Assembly (NCBI GenBank): GCA_004558025.1
Contig: SFEG01000008.1
Span: 1 to 64,000 of the forward strand
Direction: 5' to 3'
DNA from: Clostridiales bacterium
Lineage (GTDB): Bacteria; Bacillota; Clostridia; Oscillospirales; Oscillospiraceae
DNA length: 64,000 nucleotides
Position 1 is the stretch's first letter; the number at the start of each line of letters is the position of its first letter. The translations under genes and the position numbers were made by a program. Positions 8,536 through 16,690 of the stretch are shown in pieces. Below the pieces are notes generated by a model that saw only the letters and a list, made by a program, of their open reading frames with translations, was not told the origin of the DNA and did not search any database.

Positions 8536-10917
8536 ATGTATCAGATTATTAAGAGAGACGGAAAGATCGTAGACTTTGACATCACAAAGATTGCCAGCGC
8601 CATCAAAAAGGCCTTTGAGGCGACCGACACCGAGTACACCGACGATATCATAGACTTCATCGCACTCAAGGTATCGGCCGACTTCCTGCCGAAGATAAAA
8701 GACGGCTATGTCGCGGTCGAGGATATCCAGGACAGCGTCGAGGCTGTGCTGTCGCGCGGCGGTTACGAGGGCGTTGCGAAGGCCTACATACTCTACCGTA
8801 AGCAGCGCGAGAAGCTGCGCAACATGAAAAACACCTACCTTGACTACAAAGAGACCGTCAACAGCTATGTAAACGCTCTCGACTGGCGCGTCAAGGAAAA
8901 CTCCACCGTCACCTATTCCGTCGGCGGACTGATCCTTTCAAACTCCGGCGCCATCACCGCAAACTACTGGCTGAGCGAGATCTACGACGAGGAGATCGGC
9001 AACGCACACCGCAACTGCGACCTGCACCTGCACGATCTGAGCATGCTCACCGGCTACTGCGCAGGCTGGAGCCTCAAGCAGCTTATACAGCAGGGTCTCG
9101 GTATCCCGGGCAAGATCAATTCCTCCCCGGCAAGCCACCTGAGCACCCTTTGCAATCAGATGGTAAACTTCCTCGGCATAATGCAGAACGAATGGGCGGG
9201 CGCTCAGGCCTTCTCGAGCTTCGATACCTATCTTGCTCCCTTTGTTAAGATCGATAACCTCACCTACAAAGAGGTAAAGCAGTGCATCCAGTCCTTCATC
9301 TTCGGCGTGAATACCCCGTCGCGTTGGGGCACTCAGGCTCCGTTTTCAAATATCACCCTTGACTGGACGGTCCCGGCCGACCTCAAGGACATGCCCGCCA
9401 TCGTCGGCGGCAAGGAGCAGGACTTCACCTACGGCGACTGTGTCGATGAAATGGCCATGGTCAACAAGGCCTTTATCGACATCATGATCGAGGGCGACGC
9501 AAACGGCCGCGGCTTCCAGTACCCGATCCCGACCTACTCCATCACCCGCGACTTCGACTGGTCTCCCACGGAGAACAACAAGCTCCTGTTCGAGATGACC
9601 GCAAAGTACGGCACCCCGTACTTCTCCAACTACATAAACTCCGATATGGAGCCCTCGGACGTTCGCAGTATGTGCTGCCGCCTGCGCCTTGACCTGCGCG
9701 AGCTGCGCAAGAAGTCCGGCGGCTACTTCGGCTCCGGCGAGAGCACGGGATCTATCGGTGTCGTCACCATCAACATGCCGCGCATAGCCTATCTCGCGGC
9801 CGACGAGGCGGATTTCTTCAAGCGCCTTGACAAGATGATGGACATCGCAGCGCGTTCACTGAAGGTAAAGCGCAATGTCATCACAAAGCTGCTCAATGAG
9901 GGGCTTTACCCCTACACCAAGTATTATCTCGGGAACTTCAACAACCATTTCTCCACTATCGGCCTTGTCGGTATGAATGAAGCCGGTCTCAACGCAAAGT
10001 GGATCCGCGCCGATATGACCACCGAGAAGTGCCAGGAGTTTACCAAGAAGGTTCTCAACCATATGCGCGAGCGCCTGTCTGACTATCAGGAGCAGTACGG
10101 CGACCTGTATAACCTCGAAGCCACCCCGGCAGAGAGCACGTCCTACCGCCTTGCAAAGCACGATGTCGAGCAGTATCCCGACATCATCACCGCTTCTCAT
10201 GGCGATACTCCGTACTACACAAACTCCAGCCACCTCCCGGTAAGCTACACCGACGATATATTCTCCGCTCTCGACATTCAGGACGAGCTCCAGACGCTGT
10301 ACACCTCCGGTACGGTCTTCCACGCCTTCCTCGGCGAGAAGCTGCCCGACTGGCAGGCCGCGGCAAATCTCGTGCGCAAGATCGCGGAAAACTACAAGCT
10401 GCCGTACTACACCATAAGCCCGACCTATTCCGTCTGCAAGAATCACGGCTACCTCACCGGAGAGCAGTTCACCTGCCCCGAGTGCGGCGAGAGCGCCGAG
10501 GTATACAGCCGCATCACCGGCTACTACCGCCCGGTGCAGAACTGGAACGCCGGCAAGACGCAGGAGTACAAGGAGCGCAAGGAATATAATATCGGTACCT
10601 CCGTCCTCAAGCACAAGGGACCTCTGCACCCCGAGACAAAGCCCGAGCAGGAGCCCGCGGTTGAGGAGGAGATCTGCAAAAACTCCACCGGCAAGCGCAC
10701 CATCCTCTTCACGCGCGAGAATTGCCCGAACTGCCGCATAGTCTACAGCTATCTGGACAAGGCGGGGCTTGAGTGCGAGAAGATCATGGCCGAGGAAAAC
10801 GTCGAGCTTGCGCTGTCCTACGGCGTAAAGCAGGCTCCGACCCTCGTTATCGTTGACGGCGAGCATGTCGAAAAATTTGCCGGAGCGGGCGCAATAAAGA
10901 GCTATCTTTTCAAGTAA
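8536..10917 (+). CDS. nrdD: Anaerobic ribonucleoside-triphosphate reductase with C-terminal glutaredoxin-like domain
   Basis: About 793 residues. I prefer ATG 8536, six bases after CGGAGG, over ATG 8530 which abuts it. Residues 1-90 form an ATP-cone allosteric domain (IIKRDGKIVDFDITKIASAI). The catalytic barrel follows (TPSRWGTQAPFSNITLDW). Near residue 640 the Cys-rich zinc site (VCKNHG, CPECG) precedes the glycyl radical loop RITGYYRPVQNWNAGKT. The last 75 residues form an extra redoxin-like domain: RTILFTRENCPNCRIVYSYL with a CPNC motif, and QAPTLVIVDG with the cis-proline. The protein makes dNTPs without oxygen. The fused redoxin and downstream trxB suggest thiol rather than formate reduction (inference). 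Confidence 0.93.
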   Translation: MYQIIKRDGKIVDFDITKIASAIKKAFEATDTEYTDDIIDFIALKVSADFLPKIKDGYVAVEDIQDSVEAVLSRGGYEGVAKAYILYRKQREKLRNMKNTYLDYKETVNSYVNALDWRVKENSTVTYSVGGLILSNSGAITANYWLSEIYDEEIGNAHRNCDLHLHDLSMLTGYCAGWSLKQLIQQGLGIPGKINSSPASHLSTLCNQMVNFLGIMQNEWAGAQAFSSFDTYLAPFVKIDNLTYKEVKQCIQSFIFGVNTPSRWGTQAPFSNITLDWTVPADLKDMPAIVGGKEQDFTYGDCVDEMAMVNKAFIDIMIEGDANGRGFQYPIPTYSITRDFDWSPTENNKLLFEMTAKYGTPYFSNYINSDMEPSDVRSMCCRLRLDLRELRKKSGGYFGSGESTGSIGVVTINMPRIAYLAADEADFFKRLDKMMDIAARSLKVKRNVITKLLNEGLYPYTKYYLGNFNNHFSTIGLVGMNEAGLNAKWIRADMTTEKCQEFTKKVLNHMRERLSDYQEQYGDLYNLEATPAESTSYRLAKHDVEQYPDIITASHGDTPYYTNSSHLPVSYTDDIFSALDIQDELQTLYTSGTVFHAFLGEKLPDWQAAANLVRKIAENYKLPYYTISPTYSVCKNHGYLTGEQFTCPECGESAEVYSRITGYYRPVQNWNAGKTQEYKERKEYNIGTSVLKHKGPLHPETKPEQEPAVEEEICKNSTGKRTILFTRENCPNCRIVYSYLDKAGLECEKIMAEENVELALSYGVKQAPTLVIVDGEHVEKFAGAGAIKSYLFK

Positions 10918-10931
10918 ACGAAGGCAAAGCA

Positions 10932-11846
10932 ATGCATGATATAATAATCATCGGCGGAGGGCCGGCAGGATTGACTGCCGCCCTCTACGCCTTGAGAGCG
11001 GGAAAAAGCGTTCTCGTAATAGAAAAAAGCACCTTCGGCGGGCAGATAACCTGGTCGCCAAAGGTCGAAAACTTCCCCGGCATCCCATCGGTATCGGGTG
11101 CGGAGCTCGGCGATAAGTTCACCGCCCAGGCGCTTGAGCAGGGGGCTGAGCTTGAGCTCGACGAGGTGATATCCGTCGAGCTTGACGGCGATATAAAGCG
11201 CGTTAAAACCGATTTCGGCGGCACATTCGAGGCTAAGGCACTTATTATTGCCTCCGGCGCGAGACCGCGCACCCTCGGCATCCCCGGCGAGGAGGAGCTC
11301 ATGGGCGCGGGAGTCTGCTTCTGCGCGGTGTGCGACGGCGCGTTTTACAAGGGCAGGGAGGTTGCCGTCAACGGCGGCGGAAACTCCGCTTTGCAGGACG
11401 CGATGCTCCTGAGCGACACCTGCTCGAAGGTCTACCTCATCCACCGCAGAGACAGCTTCCGCGGCGAGGCAAAGCTCGTCGAGGCGCTCAGAGCAAGGGA
11501 TAACGTCGAGTTTGTGTTAAACAGCAGCATAACGGCGCTCCTCGGGCAAGACGAGCTGTGCGGCATAAGAGTTGCCGATAACGAGGGAAACGAGCGCGAG
11601 ATCGCTGTCGACGGTCTGTTCGTCGCGATAGGACATGCCCCGGATAACGGCATATTCTCCTCGCTCATAGACCTCAATGAGGGCGGCTATGCAGACTCCG
11701 ACGAGAGCTGCGTGACAAAAACGCCCGGCGTGTTCGTTGCAGGCGACTGCCGCAAAAAGGCCGTCCGCCAGCTCACGACCGCAGCGGCCGACGGATCAGC
11801 CGCCGCGCTTGCCGCCTGCCGGTATATAGATTCGCTCGAAAACTGA
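10932..11846 (+). CDS. trxB: Thioredoxin reductase-like flavoprotein
   Basis: 304 residues, typical of low-molecular-weight thioredoxin reductase. The FAD motif IIIIGGGPAGLTAALYA is at the N-terminus; the redox-active CAVC lies in GVCFCAVCDGAFYKG (near residue 133), followed by the nucleotide-binding NGGGNSALQDAMLLS, and the C-terminus has GVFVAGDCRKKAVRQLTTAAADG. It transfers electrons from NAD(P)H to a redoxin disulfide. It starts 14 bp after nrdD, so its likely substrate is the CPNC redoxin domain fused to NrdD, although a general thioredoxin role is equally possible. Confidence 0.9.
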   Translation: MHDIIIIGGGPAGLTAALYALRAGKSVLVIEKSTFGGQITWSPKVENFPGIPSVSGAELGDKFTAQALEQGAELELDEVISVELDGDIKRVKTDFGGTFEAKALIIASGARPRTLGIPGEEELMGAGVCFCAVCDGAFYKGREVAVNGGGNSALQDAMLLSDTCSKVYLIHRRDSFRGEAKLVEALRARDNVEFVLNSSITALLGQDELCGIRVADNEGNEREIAVDGLFVAIGHAPDNGIFSSLIDLNEGGYADSDESCVTKTPGVFVAGDCRKKAVRQLTTAAADGSAAALAACRYIDSLEN

Positions 11847-11871
11847 AGATCGATATATGATATATAATGTT

Positions 11872-11988
11872 TTATAGGGTTCCGGCAGAAATGCGACTGG
11901 ACCGAGATAAAACGGTGCCGCAGGCGCTGCACGGAGGGATAAAAGCCCGGGAGAAGTATTGACGAAACAATACCTCTCCCGGATTTTT
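11872..11988 (+). ncRNA. Guanidine-I (ykkC) riboswitch with terminator
   Basis: The conserved ykkC motif is present in order: ATAGGGTTCCGG (from 11874), ACTGGACCGAGA, then TGCACGGAGGGATAAAAGCC and CGGGAGA (to about 11954). A TATAAT element sits at 11863-11868. The 3' strand of the aptamer (CCGGGAGA) also forms the left arm of a 15-bp terminator stem (11947-11981) followed by TTTTTT, so ligand binding should block termination. This class senses guanidinium and switches on guanidine carriers, matching the two SMR genes directly downstream. Confidence 0.93.
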
Positions 11989-12006
11989 TGCTTGAAAGGA
12001 GAACAT

Positions 12007-12354
12007 ATGAAAGATAAAAACACAGCCTGGATATTGCTCATAGCGGCGGGCCTTTTGGAGATCGTCTGGGCATACACCATGAAGCTCAGCCACGGCTTTA
12101 CAGTGCTCTGGCCGAGCGTGATAACAATAATCATCCTTATCGTGAGCTTTTTCATGCTCGCAAAGGCGGTGGATAAGCTCGGCATCGGCCTGAGCTACGC
12201 CGTTTTCACCGGCATAGGCGTCGTCGGAACGACGGTGATAAGCATTTTCGTTTTGAACGAGGGAGCAAGCCCCTTAAAGCTTGTCTCGCTCGGCGTTCTC
12301 ATCATCGGCATTCTGGGGCTTAAGCTCTGCGATAAGGAGAGTGAGGAAAAATGA
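12007..12354 (+). CDS. Small multidrug resistance family guanidinium exporter subunit (first of pair)
   Basis: 115 residues with four hydrophobic segments, the SMR length. The start is ATG 12007 after GAAAGGAG; an upstream in-frame ATG lies in the terminator. TM1 has the membrane-embedded Glu of AAGLLEIVWAYTMKLS, the proton/substrate-coupling residue, followed by the W-x-x-x-M-K pattern of guanidinium exporters. YAVFTGIGVVGTT is the helix 3 motif. Control by a guanidine-I riboswitch and the neighbouring SMR gene argue for a YkkC/YkkD-like heterodimeric pump that expels guanidinium in exchange for protons. Confidence 0.88.
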   Translation: MKDKNTAWILLIAAGLLEIVWAYTMKLSHGFTVLWPSVITIIILIVSFFMLAKAVDKLGIGLSYAVFTGIGVVGTTVISIFVLNEGASPLKLVSLGVLIIGILGLKLCDKESEEK

Positions 12355-12662
12355 TGTGGTTAGTCCTTATCATAGCGAGCTTTTTTGAGCTCGCCTTCAC
12401 CGTCTGCATGAAGCTTTCAAACGGCCTTAAAAACGTAAAGTACACCGTCCTGACGGCGATATGCTCCTGCACGAGCATCGGACTTTTGTCTATAGCTGCA
12501 AAAACGCTGCCTCTCGGCGTGTCCTACGCCGTGTGGACGGGGCTGGGAACACTGTTTAACGTTCTGTTCGGCATAATCGTATTTAAAGAGAGCAAAAGCC
12601 CCAAAAAGCTCGTTTTCATGGCACTTGTGCTCCTCGGCGTTATCGGGCTCAGACTGGCATAA
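12351..12662 (+). CDS. Small multidrug resistance family guanidinium exporter subunit (second of pair)
   Basis: 103 residues, four membrane segments, with the conserved Glu in ASFFELAFTVCMKLSNG and helix 3 motif YAVWTGLGTLFNVLFG. It begins with ATG overlapping the stop of the first subunit (ATGA), which suggests equimolar synthesis of a heterodimer, as in paired SMR proteins where the two subunits insert in opposite orientations. It ends just before a strong hairpin. The guanidine-specific role comes from the riboswitch and from sequence resemblance, not from a test. Confidence 0.88.
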   Translation: MMWLVLIIASFFELAFTVCMKLSNGLKNVKYTVLTAICSCTSIGLLSIAAKTLPLGVSYAVWTGLGTLFNVLFGIIVFKESKSPKKLVFMALVLLGVIGLRLA

Positions 12663-12666
12663 AAAA

Positions 12667-12691
12667 ATCCGCTCATCGAGCGGATTTTTTT
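12667..12691. terminator. Bidirectional terminator
   Basis: ATCCGCTC-ATC-GAGCGGAT flanked by A and T runs, between convergent SMR and DUF1002 genes. Confidence 0.8.
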
Positions 12692-12704
12692 ATCTGTTCT
12701 GTTA

Positions 12705-13574
12705 TCAGCCGAAGATGCCGCGTATGAAGTCAACGACCTTGTTTACAAACTCGGTCACCGTGTCGGCGACGTTTGAGAGGAACTGCTTAATTTCGCCCTG
12801 CTTGCTGACGATATCCTTGAGGTACTGCTGCACCTGCTCGACCTTTTCCTTGAGAGCGGCAGTGTCGAGCTTCTCCATCGAGCGGCACAGGGAGATGAGG
12901 CTGTCGATCTGACTGTCGGTGAGGGTGACGTCATATTCCTCGGCGATTTTTTTTATCTCCTCGCGCAGCTGATCGTCGGTCATGTTCTTCGTCTCGTCGA
13001 GGATGAGCTTGAGCTGGTTTACGATGGCCGCGGAATCCGCGCTGCCGATCTCCTCGGCGAGCTCCGCCGTAACGGTGAGCTCCTGCGTGCCGACGAGCTT
13101 TGCGTCTTCATCGAGCTTTTTGCCGGTTATGTCCTCATAGGCCTTATATATGCCCGTGAGCGCTGCCGTGCCGGAGACGTCAAAGGGCGCGACGATCTTG
13201 ACGTTTGCGTCGGTGATGCCGGCTGTGACCATTGCGTTCATGTACATGTCCGGGGTGCACCAGGTGATGTTTTTGACCTGAACGTCAAGTCCCTTGCCGT
13301 CGGCGAGAGCTTCAATGTAAACGCAGGAGATGCTCTTCGTGCCGATAAGGCTTTCGTCGACCAGCCCCTTGAGGTACTCGCGCTCCTCGGCGTTCGTGAC
13401 CGTCAGCTCCTTGACATCGCCCTGAGAGATTCCGAATTCCTTGTATACATACGCGATATCGTCCGCGTCGAGGTCGGCGCCTATGACCGTGCGGCTGCCC
13501 TCGATCGTGTCGGCAAAGGCCATGCAGCTACCGAGCATCAGAACGCAGAGAATAAGGGAAATTACTTTTTTCAT
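12705..13574 (-). CDS. DUF1002 family secreted protein
   Basis: 289 residues. The N-terminus MKKVISLILCVLMLGSCMAFA is a signal peptide; a Cys sits in a lipobox-like context (LGSC) but cleavage after AFA is also possible. The body has the DUF1002 (YpuA-like) pattern: GADLDADDIAYVYKEFGI, then KSISCVYIEALADGKGLDVQ, then ITDANVKIVAPFDVSGTAAL. The C-terminus is a long amphipathic helical region (about residues 190-285) with probable coiled-coil character ending in a hydrophobic IRGIFG. The function of the family is unknown; extracytoplasmic location is likely. It is monocistronic with an AAAGGACGG ribosome binding site. Confidence 0.85.
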   Translation of the reverse strand: MKKVISLILCVLMLGSCMAFADTIEGSRTVIGADLDADDIAYVYKEFGISQGDVKELTVTNAEEREYLKGLVDESLIGTKSISCVYIEALADGKGLDVQVKNITWCTPDMYMNAMVTAGITDANVKIVAPFDVSGTAALTGIYKAYEDITGKKLDEDAKLVGTQELTVTAELAEEIGSADSAAIVNQLKLILDETKNMTDDQLREEIKKIAEEYDVTLTDSQIDSLISLCRSMEKLDTAALKEKVEQVQQYLKDIVSKQGEIKQFLSNVADTVTEFVNKVVDFIRGIFG

Positions 13575-13702
13575 TTTAAAACCGTCCTTTCACGGATTTC
13601 CTTTACGGAAGTTTAACCATTGTAGTATATGTGAACTTCGTTTGTGTTAACAAAGGATTAATTGTGCAGAGCGATAAATATTAATTTAACGCTTTAAAGT
13701 TG

Positions 13703-13731
13703 TTGACATACTGTAAACATTGTGCTAACAT
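13703..13731 (+). promoter_or_regulatory. Promoter for the glycine riboswitch transcript
   Basis: TTGACA (13703-13708), 17-bp spacer, TAACAT (13726-13731). Confidence 0.65.
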
Positions 13732-13786
13732 ACGCACATAAATCCTGTGAAACCTCAAGGATCGCAAGAGACTGGAGGCGGAGGAT

Positions 13787-13937
13787 GCTCTGGAGAATCC
13801 CGAAAGGGTGCCGAAGGTGTAAGGCGTGCAATGCGCCGAATCTCTCAGGCCAAAGGACAGAGGAAAGCATAAATTTGATTTTAATATGTTTTTCTGATAT
13901 GTCTCCGGAGCTGCTGATAAATTTCAGCAGTTTTTTT
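13787..13937 (+). ncRNA. Glycine riboswitch (single aptamer) with terminator
   Basis: The aptamer core is visible from GCTCTGGAGAATCC (13787) through GCCGAAGGTGTAAGG and ends with ATCTCTCAGGCCAAAGGACA and GAGG (about 13863), the canonical glycine motif. Only one complete aptamer is seen; the preceding AGGATCGCAAGAGACTGGAG may be a vestigial or ghost partner. Downstream, CTGCTGA/TCAGCAG followed by TTTTTTT (13911-13937) forms a terminator that can act as the expression platform. It precedes an AGCS amino acid:cation symporter. Confidence 0.9.
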
Positions 13938-13964
13938 GTTTTTCAAAACAAGGAGGAAAAGAAA

Positions 13965-15380
13965 ATGGATGCAGTATTGAAAATCGTCCAGACCGTGAAC
14001 CTTTACCTGTCGGATTATATTCTTATAATCCTGCTCGTCGGCTGCGGCCTGTATTTCAGCTTCAAGACCAAGTTCGTCCAGGTTCGCTGCTTCGGCGAGG
14101 GCTGGCGCAGGGTCTTCGGAAACTTTTCGCTTCACGGCGGCAAGCATGAGGGCGGCATGAGCTCGTTCCAGGCACTTGCGACGGCCATCGCGGCTCAGGT
14201 CGGTACCGGCAACATCGTCGGCGCGTGCGGCGCTATCCTCGTCGGCGGACCGGGAGCTATCTTCTGGATGTGGATCATCGCCTTCTTCGGCATGAGCACC
14301 ATCTACGCCGAGGCGGTTCTCGCGCAGAAGACCCGCGTCGTCAATCCCGACGGCACCGTCGCCGGCGGCCCTGTTTACTACATCAAAAAGGCATTCAATA
14401 ACGGCTTCGGCAAATTCATGGCAGGCTTCTTCGCGGTCGCTATCATCCTCGCGCTCGGTTTTATGGGCGCAATGGTCCAGTCCAACTCCATCGGCGAGAG
14501 CTGCCAGAACGCGTTCGGCATCCCGTCCTGGGTCATGGGCGCTATAATCGCGGTCATCTGCGCATTCATCTTCATCGGCGGTGCGCACCGCGTCGCGGCC
14601 GTTGCGGAGAAGATCGTCCCCATTATGGCTATCCTGTACGTTCTCGGCAGTTTCGTAGTTCTTATCTGCCGCATCCAGTACATCCCCGAGACCTTCGGGC
14701 TCATCTTCAAGTACGCATTCAACCCCACCGCTGTCATCGGCGGCTCGATAGGCTTTGCGATAAAGCAGGCTATCTCGCAGGGCGTCAAGCGCGGCCTGTT
14801 CTCCAATGAAGCCGGTATGGGCTCGACTCCTCACGCACACGCTCAGGCAAAGGTCAAGAGCCCCCACGAGCAGGGCGTCGTCGCAATGATCGGCGTGTTT
14901 ATCGACACCTTCGTCGTTCTCACCATGACCGCTCTCGTCGTTATCTCCACCCTGTACACCGGCGACGGCATACTCTCCGGCGTTATGACCAGCTCCGAAA
15001 ACCTCGCTGCACTGGGTGTTGCAAAAACGAACCTCGCGCAGCTTGCATTCGGCAGCGTATTCGGCAAGGGCATCGGCAGTGCATTTGTCGCTATCTGCTT
15101 GCTGTTCTTCGCGTTCACGACCATTATCGGCTGGAACCTCTTCGGCCGCATCAATATCGAGTACCTGTTCGGCAAGAAGGCAGTCCTGCCGTACTCGATC
15201 ATCGCTATCGTGTTCATCTTCCTCGGCTCGCTTCTGTCCAATGACCTCGTTTGGGAGCTGACGGATATGTTCAACCAGCTCATGGTCATCCCTAACGTTA
15301 TCGCACTGCTCGCACTCGGCGGCCTGGTCGCAGCCAGCGCCAAGGCCGGCAGCAGCGAGACCCTCGAGAATAAGAAATAA
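13965..15380 (+). CDS. Alanine/glycine:cation symporter, AGCS family
   Basis: 471 residues with about ten hydrophobic segments; the start is ATG 13965 after AAGGAGG. AGCS family signatures are present: GGMSSFQALATAIAAQVGTGN near residue 60 and GLFSNEAGMGSTPHAHA around residue 280. Members are inner-membrane importers coupling alanine or glycine uptake to sodium or protons. Control by a glycine riboswitch makes glycine a likely substrate here. It is monocistronic and bounded by its own terminator. Confidence 0.92.
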   Translation: MDAVLKIVQTVNLYLSDYILIILLVGCGLYFSFKTKFVQVRCFGEGWRRVFGNFSLHGGKHEGGMSSFQALATAIAAQVGTGNIVGACGAILVGGPGAIFWMWIIAFFGMSTIYAEAVLAQKTRVVNPDGTVAGGPVYYIKKAFNNGFGKFMAGFFAVAIILALGFMGAMVQSNSIGESCQNAFGIPSWVMGAIIAVICAFIFIGGAHRVAAVAEKIVPIMAILYVLGSFVVLICRIQYIPETFGLIFKYAFNPTAVIGGSIGFAIKQAISQGVKRGLFSNEAGMGSTPHAHAQAKVKSPHEQGVVAMIGVFIDTFVVLTMTALVVISTLYTGDGILSGVMTSSENLAALGVAKTNLAQLAFGSVFGKGIGSAFVAICLLFFAFTTIIGWNLFGRINIEYLFGKKAVLPYSIIAIVFIFLGSLLSNDLVWELTDMFNQLMVIPNVIALLALGGLVAASAKAGSSETLENKK

Positions 15381-15392
15381 TCAAAGCTTTCA

Positions 15393-15418
15393 GAGCCCGC
15401 TTTTGCGGGCTCTTTTTT
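15393..15418 (+). terminator. Rho-independent terminator after the symporter
   Basis: GAGCCCGC-TTTT-GCGGGCTC followed by TTTTTT. Confidence 0.85.
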
Positions 15419-15419
15419 C

Positions 15420-15458
15420 TTGACAATAGTGTTCATACTGTGTATAATACGTATACAC
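15420..15458 (+). promoter_or_regulatory. Promoter with overlapping palindromic operator for the GntR/ABC operon
   Basis: TTGACA (15420-15425) and a perfect TATAAT (15443-15448) with 17-bp spacing. The inverted repeat GTGTAT-AATACGT-ATACAC (15440-15458) covers the -10 element, the position expected for autorepression by the GntR/YtrA regulator encoded directly downstream. Confidence 0.75.
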
Positions 15459-15478
15459 GGTATGTGAGGAGCAGAACG

Positions 15479-15850
15479 ATGAACATTTTTATCGACAACC
15501 GCAGCGGACTGCCGATATACGACCAGATCTATTCGCAGATAAAATCGCAGATCATAAGCGGCGCTCTCGATGCCGACGAGGCGCTGCCGTCCATACGCGG
15601 GCTTGCCAAGGAACTTCGCATAAGCGTCATAACTACAAAGCGGGCGTATGACGAGCTTGAAAAAGAGGGCTTTATATACACAATTGCCGGAAAGGGCTGC
15701 TTTGTCGCCCCGAAGAATACTGAGCTTCTGCGCGAGGAGAATCTGAGGAAGATAGAAGAGCACATGAGCGAGATAATTAGGCTCTCGCATTCCTGCGGGC
15801 TGAGCGGGGAGGAGCTTTTGGATATGCTGCGCTATGAAATGGAGGAATGA
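15479..15850 (+). CDS. GntR family transcriptional regulator, YtrA subfamily
   Basis: 123 residues: an N-terminal winged helix-turn-helix (GLPIYDQIYSQIKSQIISG, then LPSIRGLAKELRISVITTKRA) and only a short C-terminal helical dimerisation arm, the YtrA architecture without an effector domain. YtrA-type regulators usually repress an adjoining ABC transporter operon and respond to envelope stress. The ABC ATPase gene starts 3 bp downstream, and a palindrome covers the promoter, so autoregulation is likely. Confidence 0.88.
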   Translation: MNIFIDNRSGLPIYDQIYSQIKSQIISGALDADEALPSIRGLAKELRISVITTKRAYDELEKEGFIYTIAGKGCFVAPKNTELLREENLRKIEEHMSEIIRLSHSCGLSGEELLDMLRYEMEE

Positions 15851-15853
15851 TCG

Positions 15854-16690
15854 GTGAACGCACTTGAGATAAGAAGCTTACAAAAACACAGGAAAGGCTT
15901 CAGCCTTGACGGTATAAATCTCACCTTGCCCGCAGGCTGCATAATGGGGCTCATCGGCGAAAACGGAGCGGGAAAGACAACGACAATAAAGCTCATGCTG
16001 GATATGATAAGAAAGGACGGCGGCACGGTGCGCATTCTCGGAAAGGACAGCGCCGAGATATCAAAGGAGGATATCGGCGTCGTTCTCGACGAGGTCGGAC
16101 TGCCGACCTGCCTAACAGCGTGCCAGGTCGATAAGATCATGAGCAAGGCCTATACGCAGTGGAGCAGCGATGAATTTTTCGCGTATCTTAAACGCCTGAA
16201 CGTTCCGGAGAACAAAGCGTTCAGCGCGCTTTCGCGCGGAATGAAAATGAAGCTCGGCATAGCCTGCGCACTGTCGCACAAGGCAAAGCTCCTTATTCTT
16301 GATGAAGCCACGAGCGGCCTTGACCCCGCCGTGCGCGACGAGGTGATCGACATCCTACTCGATTTCACCCGCGATGAGGAGCACTCTGTGCTCATATCCT
16401 CGCATATCGTAAGCGACCTTGAGAAGATCTGCGACTACATTGCTTTTCTGCATAAGGGCAGGCTCATGCTCTGCGAGGAAAAGGACAGACTTTATGAGCA
16501 GTACGGCATCATCCGCTGCGATGAAAAAACGCTTTCGGCCATTGAGCCGAGTGCGGTCATCGGCAAGCGCGTAAGCGCCTTCGGGGTCGAGGCCATCGTC
16601 CGGCGCGACACCGTTCCCGAGGGTGTGAGCATAGCTCCCGTGGGCATAGAGGAGCTTTTCGTATTCATGGTAAAGGAGGCTGCGAAATGA
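15854..16690 (+). CDS. ABC transporter ATP-binding protein
   Basis: 278 residues starting at GTG 15854, eight bases after GGAGG. Walker A GLIGENGAGKTTTIK is near residue 35, the signature ALSRGMKMKLGIACAL is slightly degenerate (SRGMK in place of SGGQ), and Walker B LLILDEATSGLDP follows. The C-terminal 70 residues form an extra domain common in YtrB/BcrA-type exporters. It works with the permease encoded at a 4-nt overlap downstream. The substrate is unknown; YtrA-type control hints at cell-envelope or antibiotic stress. Confidence 0.9.
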   Translation: MNALEIRSLQKHRKGFSLDGINLTLPAGCIMGLIGENGAGKTTTIKLMLDMIRKDGGTVRILGKDSAEISKEDIGVVLDEVGLPTCLTACQVDKIMSKAYTQWSSDEFFAYLKRLNVPENKAFSALSRGMKMKLGIACALSHKAKLLILDEATSGLDPAVRDEVIDILLDFTRDEEHSVLISSHIVSDLEKICDYIAFLHKGRLMLCEEKDRLYEQYGIIRCDEKTLSAIEPSAVIGKRVSAFGVEAIVRRDTVPEGVSIAPVGIEELFVFMVKEAAK

